A DNA stretch of 64,000 bases from Methylobacterium dankookense (GCF_902141855.1 NZ_CABFVH010000002.1:1-64000), one strand, 5' to 3'. Counted from the stretch's first letter, positions 30,301 through 39,803 are shown. Notes: generated by a model not told the origin, from the letters alone. Program-made: numbers and translations.

Positions 30301-31518
30301 ATGACCCTGCCGCTCGCCGACCGCCGCATCCTCCTCGTCATCGGCGGGGGCATCGCGGCCTACAAGGTGCTCGACCTGATCCGGCGCCTGCGCGAGCGCG
30401 GTGCGAGCGTCTGCCCGGTGCTGACGCAGGGCGCGCAGGAATTCGTGACGCCGCTCGCCGCCGCGGCGCTCGCGGGCGAGCGGGCCCATACCGACCTGTT
30501 CGACCGCGCCGAGGAGGCCGATATCGGCCATATCAAGCTCGCGCGGCAGGCGGATGCGGTGGTGGTGGCGCCGGCCACCGCCAACCTCATGGCGAAGATG
30601 GCGACCGGGCAGGCGCCGGACCTCGCCGCGACGGTACTGCTCGCCACCACCCTGCCGATCCTGATCGCGCCCGCCATGAACGTGCGGATGTGGGAGCATC
30701 CGGCGACGCAGCGCAACCTCGAGACGCTGAAGCGCGACGGCGTGCGCGTGGTCGGCCCGAATGTGGGCCGGATGGCCGAGGCCGAGACCGGGCCGGGGCG
30801 CCTCGCCGAGCCGGAGGAGATCGCCGACGCGCTCGAAGCGATGCTCGGCGCGAAGGCGGGGCCGCTCGCGGGACGGCGCGTCCTCGTCACCTCCGGCCCG
30901 ACCCACGAGCCGATCGACCCGGTGCGCTACCTCGCCAACCGCTCCTCGGGCCGCCAGGGCCACGCCATCGCCGCCGCCGCCGCCGAGGCCGGGGCGCAGG
31001 TGACGCTGGTCTCGGGCCCGGTCGCGATCCCGGATCCGCCCGGCGTCGCTGTGGTGCGCATCGAGACCGCCCGCGCGATGCTGGCCGCCGTGCAGGCGGC
31101 CTTGCCCGCCGACCTCGCGATCTTCGCTGCCGCGGTCGGCGACTGGCGCCCGGCCGCCGAGCAGGGCTCGAAGATCAAGAAGGACGGCGCCGAGCCGCCG
31201 CCCCTCGCCCTCGTCGAGAATCCCGACATCCTGGCGACGGTCTCGAGGATGTCCGAGGGCCGGCCGCGCCTCGTGGTCGGCTTCGCGGCCGAGACCGACG
31301 CGGTGCTCGACCATGCCCGCGCCAAGCTCGCCCGCAAGGGCTGCGACCTCCTGGTGGCCAACGACGTCTCGCCCGCGGGCGGGGTGATGGGCGGGGCGGC
31401 CAACACCGTCCACCTGCTCGCGCGCGACGGCGCCGTGGAGACCTGGCCGACGCTCGCCAAGGACGAGGTCGGTCGCCGCCTGGTGGCGCGGTTCGCGCAG
31501 ATCCTGGACGCGGGCTGA
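30301..31518 (+). CDS. coaBC: Phosphopantothenate synthase/decarboxylase
   Basis: Bifunctional CoaBC (Dfp), 405 residues: the N-terminal flavin decarboxylase (CoaC) joins the C-terminal phosphopantothenoyl-cysteine synthetase (CoaB). CoaC features are GGGIAAYKVLDLIRRL and the PAMNVRMW motif. CoaB features are TSGPTHEPIDPVRYLANRSS and the KIKK motif. In the CoaC segment where E. coli has the catalytic cysteine (ACGE), this protein reads AEAE at residues 159-162. Start ATG at 30301, 11 bp after ubiB, so one operon ubiE-ubiB-coaBC. Confidence 0.96.
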   Translation: MTLPLADRRILLVIGGGIAAYKVLDLIRRLRERGASVCPVLTQGAQEFVTPLAAAALAGERAHTDLFDRAEEADIGHIKLARQADAVVVAPATANLMAKMATGQAPDLAATVLLATTLPILIAPAMNVRMWEHPATQRNLETLKRDGVRVVGPNVGRMAEAETGPGRLAEPEEIADALEAMLGAKAGPLAGRRVLVTSGPTHEPIDPVRYLANRSSGRQGHAIAAAAAEAGAQVTLVSGPVAIPDPPGVAVVRIETARAMLAAVQAALPADLAIFAAAVGDWRPAAEQGSKIKKDGAEPPPLALVENPDILATVSRMSEGRPRLVVGFAAETDAVLDHARAKLARKGCDLLVANDVSPAGGVMGGAANTVHLLARDGAVETWPTLAKDEVGRRLVARFAQILDAG

Positions 31519-31520
31519 GT

Positions 31521-31718
31521 TCAGGCCGCCGTCAGACGCTGAAGATCAGCCCCCTGTGCGACGTGCTCGCTCACGTCGAGGATCTCGACGGCGACGATCC
31601 GGCCTTCCGCGTCGAAGTCGAGCACGACACCGGGTCGCACCTCTTCGCTCTCTACGATGGCGACATCCGCAAAGCGGAGATAGAGCGCGTCCGCTTCGGC
31701 ATCATAGCGGCTTTTCAC
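31521..31718 (-). CDS. DUF2283 protein, antitoxin-like
   Basis: 65 residues with the DUF2283 pattern: YDAEADALYLRFADV, then EEVRPGVVLDFDAEGRIVAVEILD. The family often pairs with DUF4258 proteins and is treated as a possible antitoxin. The GTG start at 31718 overlaps the stop of the DUF4258 gene (GTGA), so translation is coupled. The stop lies 2 bp from the coaBC stop, in convergent orientation. Confidence 0.82.
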   Translation of the reverse strand: MKSRYDAEADALYLRFADVAIVESEEVRPGVVLDFDAEGRIVAVEILDVSEHVAQGADLQRLTAA

Positions 31719-31969
31719 GTCTTGCGCCTCCGACCACGGTCGAGGAAAGCCGTCACGATGTGACAGGCTCCATGTCCGGGAACATATACCACGCGCAACA
31801 CGCGGCCGTCGCGCTCCGGGACGCTCCGATAAGCCCGCATCCGTTCGGGATGCTTCGGATCTGGTTCGGTACTCTCTGCCTCCAGCACCGTGCGTTCGAC
31901 CCAGGCACGTTCGATCCCTCTCTCGGCGAGGGCATCGAGTGCATGACGCCCATAGCTGAATCTCGTCAT
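31715..31969 (-). CDS. DUF4258 protein, toxin-like
   Basis: 84 residues beginning MTRFSYGRHALDALAERGI, followed by RMRAYRSVPERDGRVLRVVY and a basic tail (DRGRRRKT). This is the DUF4258 pattern, a small RelE/BrnT-like fold suspected to be a toxin. It is the first gene of a two-gene unit with the DUF2283 gene. Toxin activity is inference from pairing and size only. Confidence 0.8.
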   Translation of the reverse strand: MTRFSYGRHALDALAERGIERAWVERTVLEAESTEPDPKHPERMRAYRSVPERDGRVLRVVYVPGHGACHIVTAFLDRGRRRKT

Positions 31970-32086
31970 CCGATAGTCTGCGACGCTTGCGATCGAGCCG
32001 AGATCTCATACGCGATCTCGTGCCGATGCACGTCTCGGAATGACGTCGTCGCGGGATAGATCAGCGAGACGATCAGACGCCGGCTC

Positions 32087-33328
32087 TCACCCCTCCCGCG
32101 GCAGCATCCGGTCGCTGATGATCCGGCGCTGGATCTCGCTGGTGCCCTCGAAGATCGTGGTCAGGCGGGCGTCGCGCCAGTAGCGCTCGACGCGGCGCTC
32201 GGTGGTGTAGCCGTTGCCGCCATGGAGCTGCATCGCCTGGTTCGTCACCCGCACCGCCATCTCGGTGGCGAGCAGCTTCACCATCGCCGATTCGCTCTCG
32301 GCCGGCTCGCCCTGGTCGAGGAGATGGGCCACCTGGCACCAGAAAGCGCGGGCTTGGGCCACCTCCGCCGCCATGTCGGCGAGGGCGAAGCGCAGCGCCT
32401 GGAACGCGCCGATCGGCTGGCCGAACTGCTCGCGCTCCTGGAGATAGGCCTGGGTGTCCTCCACTGCGGCGCGGGCGACGCCGACCGCGCGGGCTGCGGT
32501 GTGGACGCGGGCGATGTTGAGGCCGCGCTGCACGGCGGCGAAGCCGCCGGAATCGGCGTCGGCCCCGACATCGCCGTAGAGGCCGGTGAGGCGGTCGCTC
32601 TCGGGCACGCGCACGCCGTCGAGCTCGAGCTGGTAGGTCTGGAAGCCGTGATAGCCGACCTTGTCGATGGCGTGCCCCGTCATGCCCGCGGGGAAGGTGC
32701 CGGGCTCCTTCACCACGAGGAAGGGCTCCAGCCCCGCCGAGCGCGGCTCGCCGGGCTCGGGGTCGCGGGTGCGGGCCAGCACCTCGATGAAGTCGGCGGC
32801 GAGCGCGAAGCCGGCCCAGCGCTTGGTACCGGTGAGGCGCCAGGCATTGCCCTCGCGCACGGCCCGCGTCTGCACGCCGGCGAGGTCGGAGCCGGCCGTG
32901 GGCTCGGAGAGCGAGATGCTGCCGATCCACCGGCCCCTGGCCGACTTGCGCAGCAGGTCGAGGCGGCGCGCGTCGTCGAGGGTCTGGGTGCCGAGGCCCT
33001 GGCCGCGGGCCAGGATGCTGCCGACCGAGAGCCAGGACCGGGCGAGCTCCTCCGAGACGAGGCAGTACTCGAACACGCCGAGGCCCATCCCGCCATGCTC
33101 GGCGGGGATGGTGATGCCGAACCAGCCCTTCTCCGCCATGGCGTCGATGAGGGAGCGGGGCATCTCGCCCTTCTGCGGGTCGAGTTCGTCGGCGAGCGGC
33201 AGCACCACGTCGCGTGCGAAGGCGCGGGCCTCGGCCTGGAGCGCGGCGCGCGCCGCGCTGCGCCAGGGCGCGAGCAACTCGGGCGGGGCCGGCGCGATGG
33301 TCTCGGGCTTCGTCTCGGGTTTGGGCAT
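32087..33328 (-). CDS. Acyl-CoA dehydrogenase family protein
   Basis: 413-residue FAD enzyme with the three acyl-CoA dehydrogenase domains. Recognisable parts are ITIPAEHGGMGLGVFEY, the FAD-contact segment SISLSEPTAGSDLAGVQT, and the C-terminal LHGGNGYTTERRVERYWRDA with FEGTSEIQRRII. The natural acyl-CoA is unknown. The ATG at 33328 follows a good ribosome site (AGGAGGAG on the minus strand). It stands alone between the DUF4258/DUF2283 pair and pyk. Confidence 0.9.
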   Translation of the reverse strand: MPKPETKPETIAPAPPELLAPWRSAARAALQAEARAFARDVVLPLADELDPQKGEMPRSLIDAMAEKGWFGITIPAEHGGMGLGVFEYCLVSEELARSWLSVGSILARGQGLGTQTLDDARRLDLLRKSARGRWIGSISLSEPTAGSDLAGVQTRAVREGNAWRLTGTKRWAGFALAADFIEVLARTRDPEPGEPRSAGLEPFLVVKEPGTFPAGMTGHAIDKVGYHGFQTYQLELDGVRVPESDRLTGLYGDVGADADSGGFAAVQRGLNIARVHTAARAVGVARAAVEDTQAYLQEREQFGQPIGAFQALRFALADMAAEVAQARAFWCQVAHLLDQGEPAESESAMVKLLATEMAVRVTNQAMQLHGGNGYTTERRVERYWRDARLTTIFEGTSEIQRRIISDRMLPREG

Positions 33329-33527
33329 GGTCTCCTCCTGGCCGGGGAGATAGGGCGCAGCTTGACCCTTTCCGGATGCGGCGCATGCCCCGCGCCCCGC
33401 CAAATCCGGGGCCAATCCGCGGGCCAGCCTTGACGGCGGGCCGGGTGCGGGCTCATTGGCCGGCGACGCCAGGAACGGCCGCCGCGTCAAGGGAGCGGCC
33501 GGGAAATTGAGCGCCTAGGAGGCCCCT

Positions 33528-34964
33528 TTGAAACGCTCCCGCCGCACGAAGATCGTCGCCACCCTCGGGCCGGCCTCCGACTCGCCCGAGATGATCGCGA
33601 AGCTCTTCCACGCGGGCGCCGACGTATTCCGGCTCAACATGAGCCACCTGCCGCGCGAGAAGCTGCCGGAGAAGGTCGAGGTCATCCGCGCCGTCGAGCG
33701 CGAGGCCAAGCGCCCGATCGCCATCCTCGTCGACCTGCAGGGGCCGAAGCTGCGCCTCGGCACCTTCGCCGAGGGTGCCGCGATGATTCAGAACGGGGCG
33801 AATTTCGTCCTCGACGGCGACCCGACGCCCGGCAATGCCGACCGCGTCTACCTGCCCCATCCCGAGATCCTGCAGGCGCTGGAGCCGGGCCACGCCATCC
33901 TGGTGGATGACGGCAAGCTGCGCCTCACGGTGGTCGAGGTCGGGGAGGCGCGCGCCGTGACCCGCGTCGAGGTCGGCGGCCGCATCTCGAACCGCAAGGG
34001 CGTGTCCCTGCCCCACACCGTGATCCCGCTGCCGGCCATGACCGACAAGGACCGCGCCGACCTTGAGGCCGGCCTCGCCGCCGGCGCCGACTGGATCGCG
34101 GTCTCCTTCGTGCAGCGGCCCGAGGACGTGGCCGAGGTGAAGACGGTCTGCGCCGGCCGCGCCCTGGTGATGGCCAAGATCGAGAAGCCGCAGGCGCTCA
34201 CCCGCCTGGAGGAGATCGTCGAGATCTCGGACGGCCTGATGGTCGCCCGCGGCGACCTCGGCGTGGAGATGCCCCTGGAGCAGGTGCCAGGCGTGCAGAA
34301 GCGCATCACCCGGGCCTCGCGCCGCCTCGGCAAGCCGGTGGTGGTGGCGACCCAGATGCTCGAATCGATGATCTCGGCCCCCGTGCCCACCCGCGCCGAG
34401 GTCTCGGACGTGGCGACCGCCGTCTACGAGGGCGCGGATGCGGTGATGCTCTCGGCCGAGAGCGCGTCCGGCGCCTTCCCCGTGGAGGCGATCACCACGA
34501 TGAGCCGCATCGCCGAGCAGGTGGAGCGGGACGTGCTCTACTGGTCGATCATCCGCGCGCAATCCTCGAAGCCCGAGCACACCGCGTCCGACGCCATCGC
34601 GGCGGCCGCCCACCAGATGGTCGACGCGCTGGAGCTCGACACGATCATGGCCTGGACGCATTCGGGCTCGACGGCGCTCCGCCTCTCCCGCGAGCGCCCG
34701 AACGCCTCGGTGATCGCCCTGACGCCGAAGCGCGAGACGGCGCGGCGGCTGGCCATGGCCTGGGGCACGCACCCGATCGTGACGAAGGACGCGAGCGACG
34801 TGGACGACATGGCCTTCCGCGCCTGCAAGTTCGCGGTGCGCGAGCGCTTCGCCGAGATCGGCGACCGGGTCATCGTGGTGGCGGGCGTGCCCTTCGGGAC
34901 GCCGGGCGCGACGAACCTCGTGCGCATCGCCTTCATCACCCGCGAGCACGCCGAGCGGGCTTAA
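33528..34964 (+). CDS. pyk: Pyruvate kinase
   Basis: Converts phosphoenolpyruvate and ADP to pyruvate and ATP. It starts with the canonical RRTKIVATLGPAS and contains LRLGTFAEGA, the active-site MVARGDLGVEMP and the ATQMLESMI block. 478 residues is normal. The TTG start at 33528 is supported by a strong ribosome site (TAGGAGG) 6 bases upstream. It converges on yciB across an inverted-repeat element. Confidence 0.97.
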   Translation: MKRSRRTKIVATLGPASDSPEMIAKLFHAGADVFRLNMSHLPREKLPEKVEVIRAVEREAKRPIAILVDLQGPKLRLGTFAEGAAMIQNGANFVLDGDPTPGNADRVYLPHPEILQALEPGHAILVDDGKLRLTVVEVGEARAVTRVEVGGRISNRKGVSLPHTVIPLPAMTDKDRADLEAGLAAGADWIAVSFVQRPEDVAEVKTVCAGRALVMAKIEKPQALTRLEEIVEISDGLMVARGDLGVEMPLEQVPGVQKRITRASRRLGKPVVVATQMLESMISAPVPTRAEVSDVATAVYEGADAVMLSAESASGAFPVEAITTMSRIAEQVERDVLYWSIIRAQSSKPEHTASDAIAAAAHQMVDALELDTIMAWTHSGSTALRLSRERPNASVIALTPKRETARRLAMAWGTHPIVTKDASDVDDMAFRACKFAVRERFAEIGDRVIVVAGVPFGTPGATNLVRIAFITREHAERA

Positions 34965-34974
34965 GGACACGATT

Positions 34975-35084
34975 CCCCTCCCCCTTGCGGGGAGGGGTCA
35001 GGGGTGGGGGTGGCTCAGGATGGGGCGCCGAGCGTTGTTCGGTCCCACCCCCACCTCCGGCTCCTCCCCGCAAGGGGGAGGAGT
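34975..35084. repeat. Long intergenic inverted repeat, copy B
   Basis: Near-duplicate of the element at 26559-26670. The left arm begins CCCCTCCCCCTTGCGG and the right arm ends with the complementary CCGCAAGGGGGAGG, about 39 bases each with a few mismatches, around a ~30-base centre. It fills the convergent gap between pyk (stop 10 bp before) and yciB (stop 12 bp after), so it could terminate both transcripts. Confidence 0.87.
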
Positions 35085-35095
35085 GGACCGGGGTG

Positions 35096-35704
35096 CTACG
35101 CCTCCGCGTCCTTGCGCTCGTAGCGCGTGAGCAGCGGCGTCTGGGCCAGCGCGAACACCACGGTGAGCGGCATGATGCCGAACACCTTGAAGTTCACCCA
35201 GAAATCCTCGGTCTGCGTGCGCCAGACCACCTCGTTGAGGACGGCGAGCGCCAGGAAGAACAGGCCCCAGCGGAAGGTGAGCTTGCGCCAGCCCTCCTCG
35301 GTGAGCGCGAACATCGAATCGAGCACCACCGAGAGCAGCGACTTGCCGAAGGCGAGGCCGCCGAGCAGCACCACGCCGAACAGGGTGTTCACGATGGTGG
35401 GCTTCACCATGATGAAGGTCTTGTCCTGCAGGAGCAGGGTCAGCCCGCCGAACACCACCACCACGACCCCCGAGACCAGGGGCATGATCGGAAGGCGCCG
35501 CACCAGGGCGTAGTGGATGGCCAGCGCGACCACGGTCGCCGCCACGAACAGCCCGGTCGCCACGAAGAGCTTCTGGTCGGGGCTCACCCCGAAGCGCTCG
35601 GCATAGGCGTTGCCGAGGAAGAACAGCACCAGCGGCCCCATCTCCAGGACGAGCTTCAGGAGCGGCGGCAGGTGGCGGTGCGGGGGGACGGATTCGATCT
35701 GCAT
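35096..35704 (-). CDS. yciB: Inner-membrane septation protein YciB (IspZ)
   Basis: 202-residue membrane protein with five or six hydrophobic segments. Typical YciB blocks are [16 protein letters not shown], a [18 protein letters not shown] loop and [20 protein letters not shown]. The family affects cell-envelope synthesis and septation. The ATG at 35704 was preferred; an in-frame ATG nine codons upstream (35731) is possible. ftsY lies upstream on the same strand. Confidence 0.94.
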   Translation of the reverse strand: MQIESVPPHRHLPPLLKLVLEMGPLVLFFLGNAYAERFGVSPDQKLFVATGLFVAATVVALAIHYALVRRLPIMPLVSGVVVVVFGGLTLLLQDKTFIMVKPTIVNTLFGVVLLGGLAFGKSLLSVVLDSMFALTEEGWRKLTFRWGLFFLALAVLNEVVWRTQTEDFWVNFKVFGIMPLTVVFALAQTPLLTRYERKDAEA

Positions 35705-35797
35705 GGGGCGTGATATAAGCGTTCCTGGCATGTCTGTATCGAGCGCGGCGCGCGGGTGCCGGGCAGAACCGCCCGGCCCGCTTCGGCGAAGGGCGCC

Positions 35798-37153
35798 CTA
35801 ACCCTTCTCCAGCCCGGCGATGGCGCGGGCGAAGTCGCGGGCCGCGAAGGGCTCCAGATCCTCCACGCTCTCGCCGACGCCGATGAAGTGCACCGGCAGG
35901 CCGAACTTCGCGGCGAGCGCCACGAGGATGCCGCCGCGCGCCGTGCCGTCGAGCTTGGTCATCACGAGGCCGGAGACCGGCGCCGCCTGCGAGAACAGCT
36001 CCACCTGGCTCAGCGCGTTCTGGCCCACCGTCGCGTCGAGCACGAGGAGCGTGGCGTGGGGCGCCTCGGGGTCGACCTTGCGGATGACGCGGATGATCTT
36101 CTCCAGCTCCGCCATCAGCCCGGCCTTGTTCTGGAGGCGGCCGGCGGTGTCGATGAGGAGCACGTCGGTGCCGGCTGCCTGCGCCTGCTTGAGGGCGTCG
36201 AAGGCGAGGCCGGCCGCGTCCGCTCCCTGCGCGCCGCTGATCACCGGCGTGCCGGTGCGGGCGCCCCAGACCTTGAGCTGGTCGATGGCCGCGGCGCGGA
36301 AGGTGTCGCCCGCCGCCAGCATCACGCTGCGGCCTTCCGCCTTGAACTTCAGCGAGAGCTTGCCGAGCGTCGTGGTCTTGCCCGCCCCGTTCACGCCGAC
36401 GCAGAGGATCACGAAGGGCTTCCGCGCGGTGTCGATCACCAGTGGATGCGCCACCGGGTCGAGGGCGCGCTCCACCTCGGTGGCGAGGATGGCGCGGACC
36501 TCGTCCGGCGAGATGCCCTTCTCGTAGCGGCCCTTGCCGACGGCCTCCGAAATCCGCGTCGCGGTCTCGACGCCGAAATCGGCCTGGATCAGCGCGTCCT
36601 CAAGGTCCTCCAGGGTGTTGGCGTCGAGCTTGCGCTTGGTGAAGAGCCCAGTCACCCGCTCGGACAGGGCCGAGGAGGTGCGCTTCATCCCCGAGGTCAG
36701 GCGGCCCCACCAGCCCTTCGCCTCGCGCTGCGGCTCGGCCGCGGCGTCGTGGGCGAGCGCGGCGGCCACGTCGACGGGCTGGACCGGCGGCGGCTCGATC
36801 ACGGGCTCGCGGGCGAGTTCCGTCTCGTCCGCGGGCTCGGCGCCGCGCGCGGGGTCGTCGCCCGCGGTGCCGGCCGGCGGGCGCTCGGGCTCGCCCGCGA
36901 TCGGTTGCAGGTCGGCGCCCTCGATCGCGTCGGGGACCGCGTTGCGATCGGACTCGTCCGGGTCCGGCTCGCTCGGCGGCAGCGGCACCTGCTCGACCGC
37001 ATCGGCGCCAGTGGCGAAGTCGGGCTGGCCTTCGGCGGGCGAGGCCGGCGAGTCGATCGGCGGCTCGACGGGCTGGTCGGCCGGCTGATCCGCGGGGTGC
37101 GATCCCTTGCGCCCGAACAGGCGCCCGAACCAGCCCGGCTTGTCCTCGCTCAT
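35798..37153 (-). CDS. ftsY: Signal recognition particle receptor FtsY
   Basis: SRP receptor GTPase, 451 residues. An acidic, Pro/Ala/Glu-rich N-terminal A domain (about 1-150) begins with the amphipathic MSEDKPGWFGRLFGRK, which resembles the membrane-targeting helix. The NG domain follows, with the P-loop GVNGAGKTT at ~253-261 and DTAGR at ~335-339. The short direct repeat PADQPADQP lies near residue 20. Divergent from the rluA gene. Confidence 0.97.
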   Translation of the reverse strand: MSEDKPGWFGRLFGRKGSHPADQPADQPVEPPIDSPASPAEGQPDFATGADAVEQVPLPPSEPDPDESDRNAVPDAIEGADLQPIAGEPERPPAGTAGDDPARGAEPADETELAREPVIEPPPVQPVDVAAALAHDAAAEPQREAKGWWGRLTSGMKRTSSALSERVTGLFTKRKLDANTLEDLEDALIQADFGVETATRISEAVGKGRYEKGISPDEVRAILATEVERALDPVAHPLVIDTARKPFVILCVGVNGAGKTTTLGKLSLKFKAEGRSVMLAAGDTFRAAAIDQLKVWGARTGTPVISGAQGADAAGLAFDALKQAQAAGTDVLLIDTAGRLQNKAGLMAELEKIIRVIRKVDPEAPHATLLVLDATVGQNALSQVELFSQAAPVSGLVMTKLDGTARGGILVALAAKFGLPVHFIGVGESVEDLEPFAARDFARAIAGLEKG

Positions 37154-37214
37154 CGTGTGGTCCCTGCTCGCCGCGCCCGTTCCCTGAGGCGCAGAAATAA
37201 TCTAGCCGGAGCGG

Positions 37215-37910
37215 ATGTCCGCCCCGACCCTGCTGCCTGACATAGGCGCGCGCCTCCTCTACCGCGATGCCCTGCTGCTCGTCATCGACAAGCCGGCGGG
37301 TTTGCCGGTCCATCCGGGCCCGAAGGGCGGCGAGACGCTCACCGACCATCTCGACGCCCTGCGCTTCGGCCTGCCCCGGCGCCCCGAGGCCGTGCACCGG
37401 CTCGACCGCGACACCTCGGGCTGCCTCGCCCTCGGCCGCCACGCCAAGGCGCTCGCGCGGCTCGGCAAGCTCTTCGCCGGCTCCTCCGTGCGGAAGACCT
37501 ACTGGGCGGTGGTGGAGGGCGGTCCCGCGGCCGAGAGCGGCAGCATCGACATGCCGCTCGCCCGGCGCTCGCCCGATCCGCGCTCGTGGTGGATGAAGGC
37601 CGATCCGGCCGGCGACCCGGCCCTGACGCATTGGCGCGTCCTCGGCCGCGGCGATGGCCGCACCTGGCTGGAGCTGAGTCCCGTCACCGGGCGGACGCAC
37701 CAGTTGCGCGTGCATTGCGCGGAATCCGGCTGGCCGATCCTCGGCGACCCGATCTATGGCGGCGGCCCGCGCGGGGGTGTCCTGCACCTGCACGCCCGCG
37801 CGCTGTCGATCCCGCTTTATCCGAAGCGCGATCCCGTGCGGGCGGAGGCGCCCGCGCCGGCGCATATGCGTGCGGCGCTCTCGGCCTGCGGGCTTCCCGA
37901 TTCGATGTGA
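37215..37910 (+). CDS. RluA-family pseudouridine synthase
   Basis: 231-residue RNA pseudouridine synthase. The catalytic motif is HRLDRDTSG with D64, and the GRTHQLRVH and GDPIYGG blocks are typical of the RluA class. There is no N-terminal S4 domain, so it is a short form like RluA or TruC. Which RNA position is modified cannot be told. Start ATG at 37215. Confidence 0.92.
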   Translation: MSAPTLLPDIGARLLYRDALLLVIDKPAGLPVHPGPKGGETLTDHLDALRFGLPRRPEAVHRLDRDTSGCLALGRHAKALARLGKLFAGSSVRKTYWAVVEGGPAAESGSIDMPLARRSPDPRSWWMKADPAGDPALTHWRVLGRGDGRTWLELSPVTGRTHQLRVHCAESGWPILGDPIYGGGPRGGVLHLHARALSIPLYPKRDPVRAEAPAPAHMRAALSACGLPDSM

Positions 37911-37948
37911 GCCTTCGGGCCCTGCCCCGGCGCGACCGCGGCGTCCGG

Positions 37949-38347
37949 TCAGGCGCGGGTGCGGCCCCGGTTCAGCGCCACGGCGGCGCGCACCAGATCC
38001 ATCAGGGCCTCCGCGTCGATCGCGTCGCCCTCGCGAAGATCGATGGCGCGCCGCGTATTGCCCGTGAGGCTGGCGTTGAAGAGGCCCGCGGGATCCGCGA
38101 GCGCGGCGCCTTTGGCGAAGGTCATCTTGACCACGGCCTGGTAGGTCTCGCCGGTGCAGACGATCCCGTCATGGCACCAGGTCGGCACGCCGCGCCATTT
38201 CCATTCCTCGACCATGTCCGGGTCGGCCTGCCGCACGAGGCCGCGGAGCCGGGCGAGCATGTCGCCCCGCCAGTCGGCCAGCTCGGCGATCCGGTCGTCG
38301 ATGTGCTGCGCGGGCGACTTCCCCTCCGCGGGCGCGTCCTCGCCCAT
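37949..38347 (-). CDS. DUF1801 domain protein
   Basis: 132 residues with the DUF1801 pattern: IAELADWRGDMLARLRGLVR, VEEWKWRGVPTWCHDGIVC and VKMTFAKGAALADPAGLFN. These are small soluble YdhG/YjhX-like proteins of unknown role; some resemble metal chaperones or heme-binding folds, but no function is proven. The ATG at 38347 is preferred because the upstream extension is Arg/Pro-rich. Its stop is 38 bp from the RluA-family stop. Confidence 0.83.
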   Translation of the reverse strand: MGEDAPAEGKSPAQHIDDRIAELADWRGDMLARLRGLVRQADPDMVEEWKWRGVPTWCHDGIVCTGETYQAVVKMTFAKGAALADPAGLFNASLTGNTRRAIDLREGDAIDAEALMDLVRAAVALNRGRTRA

Positions 38348-38375
38348 GGCATCCCTCTCCGTCCGCTCGGCCCTT

Positions 38376-39803
38376 TCAGGCCGCGAGGCGCGGCGCCTCC
38401 TCGATCGGCGGCACCGCGCGCCGCTCGGCGATCTCCGCTGCGATCTCCGCGGCGAAATGAGCCTCCTGGCGCAGGCGCTCCTGCTCCTCGCGGAAGCTCG
38501 CCAGGATCGCGTCCGGAAGGGCGTCGAGCACGGCGTCGATCGCGTCCGCGCCGGCCGGCGCCTCCGCCACGGCCGGCTCTTCGGGCCGCGCCGCGACCGC
38601 GCGCTTCTGGGCCTCGCGCCAGGCGACGTCCTCGTCGCGCACCGCGCGGTGGGCGGCCTCGCGGGCCAGCGCCTCCTCGGCGATGGCGCGGGCGACCTCG
38701 CGGGCCTCGTCGCGGGCGGCCTCGGCCTCATAGCGGGCGAGCAGGGCCATCACAGCCTGCATCTCGCCGAAGGGCATGTCCTCGCAGGCGGTGATCGCCC
38801 GCTCGATCATGCGGCGGGAGAGGCCAGCCCCGCGCAAGCTGGTGGCCCCATCCTGCGCCTCGCGCCAGGCGGAGAGGGCGGCGGCGATCGCCGGAAGCAG
38901 GGCCTCGGCGAGGCCGGCGCGGCGGTGCAGGTCGGCGATGCCGCGCGGCTCGCGCATCAGGTTCGCCACGCGGACATGGTCGAGGCCGCTGAGATCGGCG
39001 AAGGCCGCCTCGGCGAAGCCCATCTGGCCGGACAGGATCGCCCGCAGGATCAGGCCGGCATTGAGCTGGCCGGTGCCGCGCAGGTGGCGCACCACGCGCG
39101 CGACGGCCGCGGGGCCCGCGCCGGCGCAGAGGTCGAGCACGCCGCGCTCGCCCGCCTCGCGGGTCATGCGGGCGCCGCGCTCCGGGCTCAGCCAGCCGCA
39201 GCCGGTGACGAAGTGCGACAGGGTCTCGGCGAGGCGCACGCCCAGCGCATGGCGCACTTCGATCGGCAGCTCGGCCCGGGCCAGCAGGGCCTCGCGCAGG
39301 GTCGCATCGGCCCCGTGCCGTTCGACCATGCGCAGCATGCGCCCCGTGGTGATGCGGGCGGTCGGGTTGCGGGCGAGCACCGCGAGCGTGTCCGGCGCGG
39401 CGATCTCGGCGAGCGCCCCGGCCACCGCATGCGAGAGATGGTGGCGGCCGGCGATCGCCGCGCGCACAGCCTCGCAGCCCATCGCGGCGGCGTCGACGAG
39501 GTCGGCATCGGTGAGGACCGGCGAGCGCGCGAGGACGAGGCAGGCGACCTCGGTCTGGTCGCAGGCCAGGGCGACGACGAGGGGACGCGGCGCCCGCGTG
39601 GAGGCGGCGCAGGCCTCGGCGAGCGCCCGGCGCACGATAGGGGCTGAGTCGTCCAGAAGGGCGAGGAGCGCGGTCTTGGCCTCCCAGGCGGCCTCCGGGG
39701 CGAGGTTGCCGTAGAGATAGGCCCGCGCCAGGGCCGAGGCGGCCTCCGCCCGGTGCCCGGCCGAGGAATGCTGGGTCGAGGCCAGGAACTGGCGGATGAT
39801 CAT
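38376..39803 (-). CDS. DUF2336 protein
   Basis: 475-residue helical protein of the DUF2336 family, found mainly in alphaproteobacteria. It has Ala/Leu/Arg-rich helical pairs resembling HEAT-like repeats (for example LALLDDSAPIVRRALAEACA and DTLAVLARNPTARITTG). A long charged helix rich in Glu, Ala and Arg (about 380-475) may be coiled coil. No signal peptide or membrane segment. The start overlaps the stop of the transglycosylase gene (ATGA), so the two are translationally coupled. Function unknown; a scaffolding role is a guess from the repeat architecture. Confidence 0.85.
   Translation of the reverse strand: MIIRQFLASTQHSSAGHRAEAASALARAYLYGNLAPEAAWEAKTALLALLDDSAPIVRRALAEACAASTRAPRPLVVALACDQTEVACLVLARSPVLTDADLVDAAAMGCEAVRAAIAGRHHLSHAVAGALAEIAAPDTLAVLARNPTARITTGRMLRMVERHGADATLREALLARAELPIEVRHALGVRLAETLSHFVTGCGWLSPERGARMTREAGERGVLDLCAGAGPAAVARVVRHLRGTGQLNAGLILRAILSGQMGFAEAAFADLSGLDHVRVANLMREPRGIADLHRRAGLAEALLPAIAAALSAWREAQDGATSLRGAGLSRRMIERAITACEDMPFGEMQAVMALLARYEAEAARDEAREVARAIAEEALAREAAHRAVRDEDVAWREAQKRAVAARPEEPAVAEAPAGADAIDAVLDALPDAILASFREEQERLRQEAHFAAEIAAEIAERRAVPPIEEAPRLAA

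Noticed and set aside
28636..31518. 960-codon open frame seeming to fuse something to CoaBC
   Set aside because: The part before 30301 is a shadow of ubiB. CoaBC has its own ATG and normal length.
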